From contig NC_057768.1 in assembly GCF_010389155.1 (NCBI RefSeq), positions 8,926,501-8,990,500 on the forward strand: 64,000 nt of DNA, given 5' to 3'. The notes beneath the pieces are model-generated. The model searched no databases. It saw nothing but the letters and a program-made list of their open reading frames with translations, and had not been told where the DNA came from. Shown piece after piece: positions 1 to 11,587 of the stretch. The DNA is from Erigeron canadensis (lineage: Eukaryota > Streptophyta > Magnoliopsida > Asterales > Asteraceae). The number at the start of each line of letters is the position of its first letter. Position 1 is the stretch's first letter. Both the position numbers and the translations under genes were made by a program.

Positions 1-120
1 CCCCTCCTCCCCCCCCCCCCCCTTCCTCCACAATATCCCTCTTGAGGAGTGGTGTTCACCACCGATACCGTGAGATACCGAGTGTCCGGGTTGCTCCCGC
101 TGCACTCCCCACTCCTTTAT
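1..120. repeat. Poly-C / C-rich leader of the window
   Basis: The first 30 bases are almost pure C broken by a few T. The rest, up to the fold-back element that starts near 121, shows no open frame or recognisable motif. Poly-C tracts recur at 12035-12052 and 21888-21913. Confidence 0.6.
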
Positions 121-943
121 AGTTAATAAGAGAACTCATAAAAAAAAAACTAAGAACCATTCTGGACTACACATTCTTTCTGTTATTCTCTCTCTTCAAT
201 TAAATAATAAAATTCACCCAAACCATTCAAAATGATTTATCTCACAAACCGTAAATCGTTAGACGAAACAAATAGCATGGGTAGTCTTAAAATTTCATCC
301 TCTTTCATTAGAGATTTAACTCGATATACTTTTGACGACTTTTTAATTTTCGTTTTCTTTTTGGTACTTACACATAATTTACACATGTATAGGTTGAACA
401 AAAATTATGATTTGGAGCGGGCTTCGCCCTTAAGGATATTCATAAACCAAAGTTGGTGGGGGTGATAGGTCATTGAGGGTGATAGCTCATAGTATGATAT
501 GTCATAGTGGGTGATAGTTCATAGGGGGTGACCGGTGATGGGTGATCTACTTAACGGGCTCCGCCCCTAGCCACTATGGCTCTGCCATGGACTGACGGAC
601 TCCGCCCTTAACCTTCATTGTTGTATACATATGTTCATTTACTAATTTAAATATGAAAACAATAATCCTACGCATGTATAGGTCCACAAGTACAAGAGGA
701 AAAAAAACGAAAATTAAAAAGTCGTCAAAAGTATATCGAATTAGATCTCTAATGAAAGAGGACGAAATTTTAAGACTACCCATGCTTTTTGTTTCGTCTA
801 ACGATTTACGGTTTGTGAGATAAAACATTTTGAATGATTTTGGTGAATTTTATTATTTAATTGAAGAGAAAGAAAGATTAAAAAAATGTGTAATCCAAAA
901 TGGTTCTTAAGTTATTTTTTATTTATGGGTTCTTAAATAACTC
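121..943. mobile_element. Fold-back (long inverted repeat) DNA element
   Basis: The left arm (about 121-365) and the right arm (about 695-943) are inverted copies of each other. Both read AAGAACCATT near the tip, then a CTCTTCAATTAAATAATA block, then the same 40-codon open frame on opposite strands (232 onward on +, 828 backward on -). The two apparent ORFs are therefore the arms of the inverted repeat, not genes. The centre (465-600) carries short degenerate repeats of GGTGATAG type and GC-rich GGGCTCCGCCC words. No transposase is present, so the element is non-autonomous. The tips resemble hAT or Mutator MITEs, but no clear target duplication was found and the superfamily is not assigned. 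Confidence 0.75.
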
Positions 944-2339
944 TTGCTCAGTTTGCCAATATATAAATTTTACTATAATAACCCGAATATGTTTTTTTTT
1001 TCACTCAACTAAGACTTGTAATGTATGTGCAAATCCTAAGATAAGATTGTCCTATTTCAACCATCTATACAAATTCCAACGATTATATATTTTCTTAAAA
1101 TTGCATGTTACTGACTTATGGTTATTGTGCATATATATTTTAAAACAAAAAAATATCTTACTTTTAAATACATATTTATTTTAAAACAAAAGTAATATAT
1201 TGAATTCATGTATAATAAACTGATTAAAATTGTTTAACTTAGAATAATCAAATCACCTTTATCATATTTGTCATTTGAAGTATAAAAGTACATACTATGG
1301 GTGAACTTGTAACATTCTCAATTCAAATGTGAGAAATGATATTCATATCATAATAATTCAATTCATATATTTGTTATACGTATATATACTATCTTATAAT
1401 AATTATCACTTTCTCTTTGATAGAAGTGTTAGATGCAAAATTACCACTTCACCTTACATCATTAATCCCTTATCTTTTAAAATATCTCTACTATATCTTA
1501 ACATCAATTACTTACACCCACCACTAACAATAGTTCGTCACCACCACGACCGCCGTCACCACCACCAGTCGTCGTTATGACCAAACCATCGCTGCATCAC
1601 GCGGGTACAATGCTAGTGTTTTTTAATGTATATTGTAAAAATTATATACGAGTAATATAATAAATAAATCAATCATTGTGATACTTATATTAATATTAAA
1701 TTTATGTTACTCTAAAAAAAGTTGCTTTGACTCTCAGCACATTTTAATATATACTATAAGACAGTTGAACTAATAACTTATTAACTAATCAAATCGCTTA
1801 ATTTTATAAAATTGGCTCTCGCTTATGTCATCACTTAGATTAACTATAAATTAAAAATCTTAATAATCATTATCCAAATATATTATTATATTAATATTTG
1901 TAGAAAAATTTTCATTAATTTACACTTTTTTGTTTTCCAACAATAATATACACTTTTTACCCTTTAATGTTTAATATATATTTATTTTTAGCCATCAACT
2001 TGAGATGAATTTTTTTGAAAATTTTAATCATTTATCTAATAAAAAATATTTCAAAGTATGAAATATTGTTCACAAAAAATTATTTCAAAGATGAAATACA
2101 ATATATGTTTTCAATGTTCTAAAAATATATATTCTTTTAAATTTGTTTACATAACTCAAATTAAAAGTCATAATTGTTATTAAAGAATATGAAAACAAAC
2201 CTAATTGTTATTTAATTATCATAGGGCAGATGATTGAAAATAAATCTATTCATGTTATGGGCCAGCATCATGGTTAAAGACATATACTTGAATGTCAATT
2301 ACAGTATCACAAGTATGTTTATATTTTAATTCTTAATTA
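944..2339. other. AT-rich intergenic DNA, nothing recognised
   Basis: Strongly AT-rich sequence with only short, low-complexity open frames. A short CACCAC-rich patch lies at 1538-1575. No conserved protein, RNA gene or bounded element is visible. Confidence 0.6.
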
Positions 2340-2343
2340 TCTT

Positions 2344-3254
2344 TGTTAGGTCGAAAATCGACCAAGTAAGATTTGTTCAAAATAGTTGAAGTTCAGTGAA
2401 GAAAGCTTGCTCAGGATTCTGAAGGCATTCAGAATAAAGTTCACTGAAGCTTCACTTCAGATTCAGAATCAACCAACACTGAAGACGTTCAGACTAAGTC
2501 AAAGACTGAAGATTGAAGAAGAAGATCATCTCAGAAGCAGAGCTCAGAGAAGATCTTACCTGATTGAAAAATCTGAAGAGGCTCAGTGAAAAAGTATTTA
2601 CAACACTTTTTCACTGATTACGAGGAAAGTCTTTTTTGCAGCTTTAACTACCTTTACCCCGTTTATTAACTTATACCTGGGATTGGGAAAGTTTTAGCAA
2701 AAGGTTGGGAATAAAGTATGTCAAGTCACATCAAAGAAACTTACATACTTTACCTTTAACAAGCATGTTATGGATTTGTCCCACAAATCCATAAATGCAT
2801 CCAACCATATTTGTACGGCATTTTGCCATGTCATCAAGACATGTTTGCCTATAAATATAAGACTTCTCACACTTGCAAAAATGCTTGGAACTTTGACAAT
2901 TGCAACGTGTGATATTACTCTAAGTATTCTTACGAGTAATTCCCTGTCGCATAGATCATTTGTATTTACACAAGTGTGATTATCTTTGTTCCGCAACAAC
3001 TCTTGTATTTTGTTTATAGAAATAAATAAAATACATTGAAAAATACATCTCGACTCATTGCCATAATACTTGAATATAATTAGTATTTATATAGTTTCAA
3101 GCACTTGTTCTTTATCGTTCATATCCATATCTGGATCGTGGTCCTTAACTAGTCGTTATCTAGATTCGAACCACTTGCCAGTCGGGTTACTTGATATACT
3201 TGTGTTTATTACTAACCTATTTTATATCTTGTTATATCTTGCTCTCGTTGTACA
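2344..3254 (+). mobile_element. Probable solo LTR (LTR retrotransposon)
   Basis: The segment begins TGTTAGGTCGAAAATCGACC, which includes a small palindrome, and ends in TACA. It is flanked by TCTT at 2340-2343 and 3255-3258; an ATCTT reading is also possible. It has the internal order of an LTR: a TATA box (CTATAAATATA, near 2849-2860), then a polyadenylation-type AATAAATAAAATA stretch near 3021-3033, then a U5-like tail. No gag or pol lies beside it, so a solo LTR left by recombination is the simplest reading. The open frame at 2386-2589 is AGACTGAAG-type repetitive U3 sequence, not a gene. The ends are inferred from the TG..CA rule and a short duplication. Confidence 0.5.
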
Positions 3255-3258
3255 TCTT

Positions 3259-4813
3259 GTGTAGGTGGACTCACAATCTTTCATAATAATAACACATTAT
3301 AAGTACAATTAGTTTCAAAATATTCTATAATAAGGGAATTATTGTAGCATGTGCCTTGTAGAATGACTACGGCAAACAATTTCATTAATATGTCTCAGCT
3401 AATAATGACAATGACGAATGTGTGATTATTGTACGTACAACAACTTGCAAAGTATAACACTTGAAACCTACATCTTCAAAATTATAAGCTTTTATGACTT
3501 AAATGTATGAAGATCTAATATTGAGAATATCGTAAGTCCGTGTTCAGTGTCGGATACAGGTCTAAAATCTAGTGAATACCCTATTTACGATTAATTGCAT
3601 CACGTTATGTATCATCATCACCTTTTTTATATAAATAATTTTACATGACTATAATGTATATATGTCAACCCTTAATTTTCGTAGTTAAATAAATTCACCT
3701 AAAATGGAATGAAAAGGAATGCTCAAAAAGGTGTAGGGGTCTTGTGAACCTTTATTCCTGGTGGGTGAAGATCCACAATTGCACCATTGAATTGATTAGA
3801 AATTAGAACGTGGCACGTCTCTATTTTGTGTTTGGTTTTAACCGGAAATAGTCTTTTTCATCTATACATCATAATCACTCTAGTAACAGCCGGATTCTTG
3901 TTTCATTGGTGGTTGGGTGAGTTTATTTTCACAAATTGTTTTTTTTAAAGTTTTCAAAATATTTAGATTGAAAGTCATGTCTTCATGTTAATGTAATGTA
4001 TTCTTTTAAAAAATATATTAATCTTGTATACTTTTAGGGATTATTATCAGAAATATAATTAATATATCTTCTAAAAATACATATTAAATTTTAACTATAT
4101 GTATATCTTAAGGATTAGTGTCCGAAATATAAGTAACAATGAAAGAATTAACATAGTATATAAACCTCAATTGTGATCATTATATGTAAGTAACTTGTTA
4201 CATACAATGAATATATGTGCATAGTTTGTGACACACAATGTACATTTGTACATAATTTATTACATTTTTGGGACACCAAGCCCAAGGTTAATCTAACAAA
4301 AATTATCTTATGTTCTATAAACTAGTGGTGAAGCGAACGTTTATATATTAGATGAGCCGAAACAAGACAACAAATACTGAAAGATGTTCGAAAAAACTAC
4401 GAGCCTAACCTTTATTGTCTTTTCGTCATACCTCTTCAAATATTACATATAATAACTCAAAACAACAAAAGTGAAAAAAGTAACTATATGTGTTTAAGGC
4501 TTTAGGTTTAAGTCACTTAAAAATGTAAAGATGTTACTCTAAGAGTATTTAATGTAAAGATGTTACTCTAAAAGTAAAATACTCCCTATAAAAGCTCGCC
4601 AATACAACCGTTCCAAGCTTGTCCCATAGGGACGGACGAGTCCACACCATTAGGTGGCACTCGTCCCCATTCGTTCCTCGAGCTCCTCCCCTCCATTCGT
4701 TCCTGCAAGGATGAATTATGTTAAGATTTTATTTTATTTTACTTTTTTGAAAATAAGGGCTAGTAAATGGGGGAAGAAGACAAAACGCAAGTTTTGAGTT
4801 TTGGCAAAACAAG
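3259..4813. other. Intergenic DNA, nothing recognised
   Basis: AT-rich sequence without a supported gene. A 13-17 bp direct repeat (AATGTAAAGATGTTACTCTAA type) occurs twice around 4520-4575, and a C-rich stretch with the word ATTCGTTCCT twice lies at 4660-4710. Confidence 0.5.
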
Positions 4814-4818
4814 TCCCT

Positions 4819-5382
4819 TGATGATACGTCGATTAACATATACGTATTAAGAGTATGCATTCTATTATCATTATACAAAATAAGGGTGGTTTATACGGAT
4901 CCCATGCCACCTAGCATGGGAATGTGTGAGGAAGATTAGGATATTTGGGTGGCAATTCGCTGCTGGTAACTCGTATTATGTATACGGTTTTACGCCATCT
5001 AATCCTGTGGTGATGATAAGTGTTTTCGCTATGATTAATAGACGATGATTTGAGATTTATTATTCAGAGAGATTTTGGTACTAGAGAGTTTTGATTGAAA
5101 CTCATATGTTTTTCCTTCCTGGCTTGTTTCACTATTTATAGTGATAAATGTGACCTTTAGTGACACGAAAAGGTGTCCTTTGGTGACTCGAAAGGTTGTC
5201 TCTTGGTAACTTGAAAGGGTGTCTTTTGGTAACTCAAAAGGTTGTCTGTTGGTAACTCTAAAGGTTGTCCCTTGGTTACTCGAAAGGATGTCCCTTGGTA
5301 ACTCAAAAGGTTGTCCTTTGGTAACCTGAAAGGTTGTCTTTTGGTATCGTATGTATACCATGTAATCTTATGTATACTATCA
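4819..5382 (-). repeat. Left LTR (3' LTR) of the gag-only Gypsy element
   Basis: Direct copy of 7221-7783. It contains about eight imperfect tandem copies of a 23-bp unit (GGTTGTCCTTTGGTAACTCG type) at about 5158-5345. These copies make both strands look like repetitive open frames, which are not genes. Confidence 0.9.
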
Positions 5383-6084
5383 AGTCCCCCAATTGATGTG
5401 TATAAAAAATATATATATTTTTTAGACGTGTAAATTCTAAATTCAAACATTAGTTGATCAAGAGTGATATTTAATACTACTATTAATGGGTAACTCCAAA
5501 ATTCTAAGAGTAACTTTTACTTGAAAGAATAGATATGTATTGTTTTCTTTATTAAGTAAAACAAATTCTTGAATTGAACTACAGAACGAATCATGTTAGT
5601 ACTTTTTTGGCATTCATATTGCTAGGTATTTTCTCGCAAAAAGTTTCTCATCTTCTTTAATGAGTGGTAGTTAATACACCGTTCGTGTATAACTTACTTT
5701 TATGCGTATAACGACTTTTTCACAACATTTTTCGTTTTGTACACTATCTGTGTACAATTTGCTTTTTTCGCGTCAATACATCTTTCATGTATTCCACGAT
5801 ATTGTCTGTTTATACACTATCCGTGTATAATATATATATCTTTCGTGTGTTTTCATAATATTTCATCCCTCTAATGTCGGGATATTTGAATGCATTGTCG
5901 ACATATTATAATAATTTCCATGGGATACTTTATTAAGTAATAACTTATATTGTGGATGTGAATCCCTTACATATCAATAAGTAATTTCACCATCTTATTT
6001 ATTTGGGCAATTATAGTAATACCCTAAGAGCGGTTACAAATGATGATTGTCTCTTAAATATGTTATTATCTTGTGCCTTGCAAT

Positions 6085-7128
6085 TCAAGAATCACGAAGT
6101 AGTTTTTCGTTATTGGCATCTTCATCTCGTATGAAGTTGTGGGTTTGAGTAAACAAATCTTCTAAGGATGTTGGTGGTTGTGCAATGAGGTCTTTGAATA
6201 GTCTTCCATGACGTAAACCACTATTGAAAGCTCCACATACCATAGCATCTGATCTATCCACCATGTGCAATGTTTCCATGCTGAATCTAGCTACGTAGTC
6301 TTTTAACGACTCGTTTGGTCGTTGTCTTATACCAAAGATTTCTGCTTGAGTTTTTTGGAATCTTCGTTGTTGTAAAAAGTTTGCCCTGAATTTGTCTCAT
6401 AATTTTTCTCTTAATTGGTGGAAGCCATCGATGCTTCCTGGTGCGAGGTTATCATACCAATATCGGGCCGCTCCGCATAATGTGATCTGAAAAAATCTAC
6501 ACCACGCTGGCTCTGGTAGCTTGTGCACATCCATTGTTCCCATGAAAACAGTTAGATGATCGTCGGGATCTGTTGTTCCATCATATTGTCGCAGGTTAGT
6601 TGGAACCTTTAGACCGTCAGGCATGTTGTAGTCACGGATTCATTTTGTAAAAGGTGAAGCTACCAAATCTCTAACGTCTCTTTCTGGTTCCCTGTATACG
6701 AAAGGCTCGTGGTAGAAGTCTGCATTTGGTGTGAGCTTTTCTTTGGTGAGAACTTTAGCCCCCATGACGGTATGAGTTCTTCCTCGGTTCGCGTTGTCAC
6801 TTTCAACAAACAAGTTATCTTTGGCTTTTCCTAGATATATGTCGTCTGAACCAAAATTCCATGGTTCAATGACCAAGGGATTAACCTTAATAGGTAAAGG
6901 ACAAGGGGAAATGTCTCTTAGCTTTTGAGCAAGTTTAGAGTACAGAGAGTGAATTTGGTCAACGTTTCTAACTAATGACTGTATTACAAGTTCGTTCGAG
7001 CCCAACCGAGAGGCTAGGTGGCTAGGTTCTCTTATGTCTTGAAGAGTGACTATGGGTTCAATATTAGGAGTTTCAAGAGCGTTGGTTACAATGATCATTG
7101 GTGTTTGGTCTGGGTTACTCTCAGCCAT
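6085..7128 (-). pseudogene. Gypsy gag, two in-frame stops
   Basis: One continuous reading frame of about 347 codons starts at the ATG at 7128 (MAESNPDQTP). It is interrupted by TGA stops at about 6640 (after ASPFTK) and 6397 (after REKL). The three pieces (7128-6640, 6624-6397, 6279-6085) are in the same frame. The middle piece carries the Retrotrans_gag core: QYDGTTDPDDHLTVF, ARYWYDNLAPGSI, then QQRRFQKTQAEIFGI and ESLKDYVARFSME. Gag forms the virus-like particle that packages element RNA. Both stops stand where arginine would fit (CGA to TGA), which is what deamination of methylated C would give; that is inference. No zinc knuckle is visible. Confidence 0.85.
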
Positions 7129-7220
7129 TTGATAGTTACTTAACGCAACAATAATTTGAATTTCTTGGCTTTCTTTGTTAAAAGGAGAATTATAACTTCG
7201 GTCCCGCGGATGGCGCCAAA

Positions 7221-7783
7221 TGATGATACGTCGATTAACATATACGTATTAGGAGTATGCAATCTAATATCATTATATAAAATAAGGGTAGTTTATACGG
7301 ATCCCATGCCACCTAGCATGGGAAGGTGTGAGGAAGATTAGGATATTTGGGTGGTGATTCCCTGCTGATAACTCGTATTATGTATACGGTTTTACGCCAT
7401 GTAATCCTGTGGAGATGATAAGTGTTTTCGCTATGATTAATAGACGATGATTTGAGATTTATTATTCAGAGAGATTTTGGTACTAGAGAGTTTTGATTGA
7501 AACTCTTATGTTTTTCCTTCCTGGATTGTTTCACTATTTATAGTGATAAATGTGACCTTTAGTGACACGAAAAGGTGTCCTTTGGTGACTCGAAAGGTTG
7601 TCTCTTGGTAACTTGAAAAGGTGTCTTTTGGTAACTCGAAAGATTGTCCCTTGGTAACTCTAAAGGTTGTCCTTTGGTTACTCAAAAGGATGTCCTTGGT
7701 AACTCGAAAGGTTGTACTTTGGTAACCTCAAAGGTTCTCTTTTGGTATCGTATGTATACTATGTAATCTTATGTATACTATCA
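7221..7783 (-). repeat. Right LTR (5' LTR) of the gag-only Gypsy element
   Basis: Copy of 4819-5382 with scattered substitutions and single-base indels; the same 23-bp tandem array lies at about 7560-7747. It is followed by the TCCCT duplication at 7784-7788. Confidence 0.9.
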
Positions 7784-7941
7784 TCCCTCCAACGGCTTGT
7801 TTGACCAAAATCAAAGAAGTCCCTAACGGCTACTTTTTATAAATTCATATATATACACCTCCATTTCAATAAAGTTCATACTACTCTTTCATATATTCAT
7901 ATATTTAGCTATACTAATACTTGTATACACACACATTTTCG

Positions 7942-8411
7942 ATGGCAAACAACAGGCCAATGACCGTTTTTTATGAAAAAATGGCAATGCAAAATTACAT
8001 GCTTAATGACGCCAGACATAAATCTGAAGTAAATAATGTGATTCAAAGCATAATGGACAACAAGGCAGCTTACATAGCCTGAAGTCGAACGAATTTAATA
8101 TGCAGGCTGAATTTCTAGTGTCATCGAAGATAAGTATGTCATTTATCTTCGACAAAAGATTGATTGGCTAAATCAAATTATTGTCCAGCTTACCGTTGCC
8201 TATTCCACATTAACAGCCATGCTAGCGGCTAGACCACACGGAATTCTGGCAAGGCAGTGCCGATGGTGGTCGACCTGAAGATTACCAGACTAGCCCGGGG
8301 GAGGAGTACACAACTCAACCCAGCGACGTTGTCTGGTTTCCTGAACCCTATCCATACATTTATCGCAATGACGACAACAGTAGTGTGGACTCGGACTATT
8401 ACGAATGTTAG
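7942..8411 (+). pseudogene. Decayed small gene, family unknown
   Basis: Not recognised. An ATG in good context (TTCGATGGCAAAC) opens a 46-codon frame (MANNRPMTVFYEKMAMQNYM..., stop 8080-8082). Protein-like sequence continues in a second frame from about 8150 (RQKIDWLNQIIVQLTVAYST, then LAARPHGILARQ) and in a third from 8277 to TAG at 8409-8411 (EDYQTSPGEEYTTQPSDVVW, ending SSVDSDYYEC). Together they read as one polypeptide of about 150 residues: charged N-terminus, heptad-like middle, acidic Tyr-rich tail, broken by frameshifts. A TATA-like TTTTTATAAATTC lies about 110 bp upstream. The composition is not that of random AT-rich DNA. It could be an old gene or a non-autonomous transposon ORF. 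Confidence 0.45.
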
Positions 8412-8741
8412 TATTATGTATTTAATATTATGTAATGTTTTAGCATTATGTGATTTCTAATTATTATGTATGTTTTCTAATCTTTATTAATGTTTTATTA
8501 TGTACGTCTTTTATTAAACTAAAATGAAAATTATTAATAAAATATGTGTTTTTTATTAATGAATAATGTGTTTTATATAGATTTTGTTATAATTTTGAAG
8601 GGTTAAAAGTGAAAAGTAGTTGATGTACAAAAAAAACTTGATTAATAACACACTAAGCGAACAAAAAAATAGTTGATGTATAAAAAACTTAATTAATAAC
8701 ACACTAAGCAATGTATTGGATCAATTATTTTTAGAAAACAA

Positions 8742-9025
8742 GTTTTTTTGAACAGCAATGGTGATTGGACTCAGTGGCATACCTCTTCATTGTCCGGTAG
8801 AAATCGACCACGTCACTAGCACAGTCAATCCGAGGGCATGACTGGCGGTGGAAGTCTCACTACCGTTTTGGAGGAAACCAACTAAATGCTAGAGAAAACC
8901 CCCATGCCCCACCTCATTGGCAAGGACTTCCCAATATGCCTTTCAAAGGTTTCGAACCAGTGACCAACATTTGGCTGAAAGACATAAAGGGCATTAAATG
9001 TCCAGTTGGGCTAAATCCTAGGAAC
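8742..9025 (-). mobile_element. tRNA-derived SINE (family 1)
   Basis: On the - strand the 5' part holds an RNA polymerase III A box (TAGCCCAACTGG, complement of 9002-9013) and, about 45 bp on, a B box (GGTTCGAAACC, complement of 8948-8958). The body is flanked by an 18-bp duplication, ATTATTTTTAGAAAACAA at 8724-8741 and ATTATTATTAGAAAACAA at 9026-9043, with one mismatch. The 3' end carries a short A-rich tail (TTCAAAAAAAC). This is the full anatomy of a retroposed SINE. It has no coding capacity and would depend on a LINE. Confidence 0.88.
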
Positions 9026-9239
9026 ATTATTATTAGAAAACAATTGCGCTGATATAATTTGTGAAATTTGAATTCTAAACTTTCTGTAAAGAAAAACTAC
9101 TATATACTTAATTTTTAAAAACAAAGATATTTCAGTTGGTTTTCAAAAATTAGACCAGGATTTATAGAGTATGACTTCTATGTTGGAGACTTGGGATTGA
9201 TGATGGTGGCTTTTATTTCTGCTTTTAAATTTATAAATG

Positions 9240-10704
9240 TTGTATAAGTAATTTCCTAAAACACACACCTACGGGCAGAGAACCCAATCGGATATAGTAT
9301 AGTTTAGTGATAAGTTACCGGATCATTCGCAGGGATGCGTTGCTTTACCTAATCTAGTAATACATGTAATTCTAGCGGTTGTGGGGTTGTCACGATTTCC
9401 TATTGAACTAATTAAAACACCGAAAAGTAAATAGAAGCCCCAACAGATTATTCAGCGACAGGCTTAGTCTGAAAATAGCTTGAAAAAGTAAATAACAATA
9501 ATTAAATTAAAATACTTGTTTAGCATCTTCGATCTCATGGTATGACTAAATACCATCCTACCCATTTACTAGTTTGTTGGAAACTTAATCACGGCTCAGA
9601 TTCTCGTTAGATTCACTTTGCCTAATTAACTAGTGTTGTTGCTAGACTCACACTATCCTATAAACAAATTCTCGTTAGATTCAATGTTTAAGCATTAATG
9701 ACCTAAAGTTTATGTTACTATTTCATCTTTTAGTTACCCGGCTCTTAAGCCATAACCAGATAGTAATTATCTCCGGTGACCGCAGTTCTCGTTTCCGAGT
9801 CAAAGGATCACGCCTGACATTGTTAAGCATCATGTTCTATTCATCCTAATTACTACGTTTCAAGATCACTCGGTTACAAGTGAATCACCTTTTACATCTA
9901 GTTAAAGACCGACTAGTTGTTTTCCATCCTTATGTATTAATCCAAGTGTATGATTATAGACCGATCATCAGAATTAAATCTATACATGCAGATATAGAAC
10001 CAATAATAATATGAATAACTAGTAAAACATGGATCTACAATAAACAGTAAAACACACTTCAACAGATCTAACAAATAAAGTAAAACAATAAGCGTCTATA
10101 TGATCACATTAATCCAAACAAGTATTCAGCCTATTAGCCTGACAGTATTAAAGGAATAACAAAGTCTGAAAAGATGAAAGACATTGTTTACCAACTGAAA
10201 GTAAAGTAAAAGAGTAGATCTAGATTGAGGATGAAAGTCGGAAGGTGTTAGAAGCTCCAAAACCTCCTTGGAATCTGCAAAGTCGACCTAGGATTGATTA
10301 TGGGCAGTTAAGGCTACTGAATTGGCTCTCTATTAGGGTTTTGAGGGTTAGTTCGACTTATATAGTTCGACTTACTGAATTGGCTCTCTTTTAGGGTTAG
10401 TTCGACTTATAAGGCTACTGGTTTGGGCTGCCCAGCGGCGCTAGATGGGCTCCCAGCGGTGCTGGCAGCTGCTGCTATTGTTGGCACTTCTTCGTTCGGC
10501 TCCCGAATCACCTCCTTGTGTCTTGTAACTTCATAGGCCTTCATCTTGAGTTACTTGATGACATTCATCCTCTTTTGCATCTTCCGTGAACATGCGTAAA
10601 CATACGACTCATTAAGTACCGATAGTTCCGGAATATCATCTCATTTAAGACATAGAAATGAGGCCTTTCGATAGGGGTTTTTATCACAAAATGGACGCTC
10701 ATCA
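9240..10704 (-). mobile_element. Probable Gypsy-type LTR or LTR fragment
   Basis: Read on the - strand the segment starts TGATGAGCGTCCATTTTGTG at 10704, an opening similar in style to the LTR that starts at 62698. It contains a GC-rich module (two AGCGCCGCTGGG-like words near 10430-10470) inside otherwise AT-rich DNA. An imperfect direct duplication with GAATTGGCTCTC and TTAGTTCGACTTATA lies at about 10318-10415. The far end near 9240-9250 is not defined, and no target duplication matching the ACGGA that follows 10704 was found. No retroelement protein is encoded here. Confidence 0.4.
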
Positions 10705-11587
10705 ACGGACCAAGTTATTTATACATCCAAAATCTATAGAATTTTAGCGTTATACATTGATACTAATAATTTCTTGGGGTAAGCTTTAGCCCTTCCACAT
10801 CCAATGTGGCTTCGCCACTATGATAAAATATCTTATGCGCATGTTGGATATGAGATACATTTGAGAGGTTTATGTGTGTTAATTATGCATGATTATGTAG
10901 ATATGCATGTGATAAGTGGACTGTTATGTGATTGTTGGTGGCTTATACATTTAGACACTAAACTTTACTAAGTTGTCAAATCATGAAGTACTTTAATGAG
11001 CCTGATGTTGAAGTGTGAAATCATTGTATATTAAAGGGTGAATTTGTAAGATGTATGTCGGGCTACAAAACTTTCGGGCAAAGTCGCCCTCCGAAACGAT
11101 GTTCAAGGTGACAAAGGGGCAGCGTCAGGTAGACAACGCCCCACTTGCCAAAATGCCAATGCTGAAAAAGTTAAAGGTTGTCAGAAAAGATAAAAAAAAG
11201 TGATCGTTTTTAATAAAAAAATGATATTTGGGCTCAGAATATGGGGGTTGGGAATTTCGAAAGTCAGAGACGCCATGGCTGCCAACCCGAAGGTTTACCC
11301 CGCCAAGATATGCCCTGGATCATCCGAGTCCCATTTTTACGAACATTTTGTATCATCATCGCCGATTCGTAACACTGATAAAACTGTTCAACGATATCAT
11401 CATTGGCTAAATCTACTTTTACTGACTAACTATTGCTTCAATGGAATAAAATACAGTAACACTACCAAGGAAAAATCCGACAACTCTACCGCCTTAGTTA
11501 ATACTACCAAGCTAATCACAAACATGCAATTAACGACAATGTAAAAAAATAAATATACATATATAAGCATAAGCAGCAACAACAGTT
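10705..11587. other. Intergenic DNA, nothing recognised
   Basis: Mixed-composition sequence without a convincing gene. The open frame at 11200-11544 has no recognisable motif and begins in an A-rich run. Confidence 0.5.

Larger units (their letters stand above)
4819..7783 (-). mobile_element. Complete gag-only Gypsy-type LTR element (TR-GAG-like)
   Basis: Two direct LTRs (4819-5382, 564 bp; 7221-7783, 563 bp) flank 1.84 kb that holds only gag. The 5-bp duplication TCCCT is exact on both sides (4814-4818 and 7784-7788). Read on the - strand, the 5' LTR is the right-hand one. Immediately inside it is a primer-binding-like TTGGCGCCATCCGCGGGACC (7201-7220), and a G-rich purine tract lies just before the left-hand LTR (5383-5392). 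The LTRs begin TGATAGTATACATAAG and end ATCATCA. No protease, RT, RNase H or integrase frame exists between the LTRs, so the element must have moved with enzymes from another copy. The gag type (DPDDHLTVFMGTMD; ARYWYDNL) and primer site point to Ty3/Gypsy. Confidence 0.9.

Noticed and set aside
232..828. Two open frames (232-465 + and 574-828 -) with the same protein sequence, looking like a divergent gene pair
   Set aside because: They are the two arms of one inverted-repeat element; the shared translation follows from the DNA symmetry.
5035..5450. Open frames with repeated FRVTKGQPLELP-like units
   Set aside because: Translation of the 23-bp tandem array in the LTR; both frames end within the LTR and lack any domain.
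8948..9013. tRNA gene suggested by A and B box motifs
   Set aside because: No cloverleaf or anticodon arm can be drawn, and 18-bp target duplications plus a tail show a SINE. The same holds for 36648-36704.
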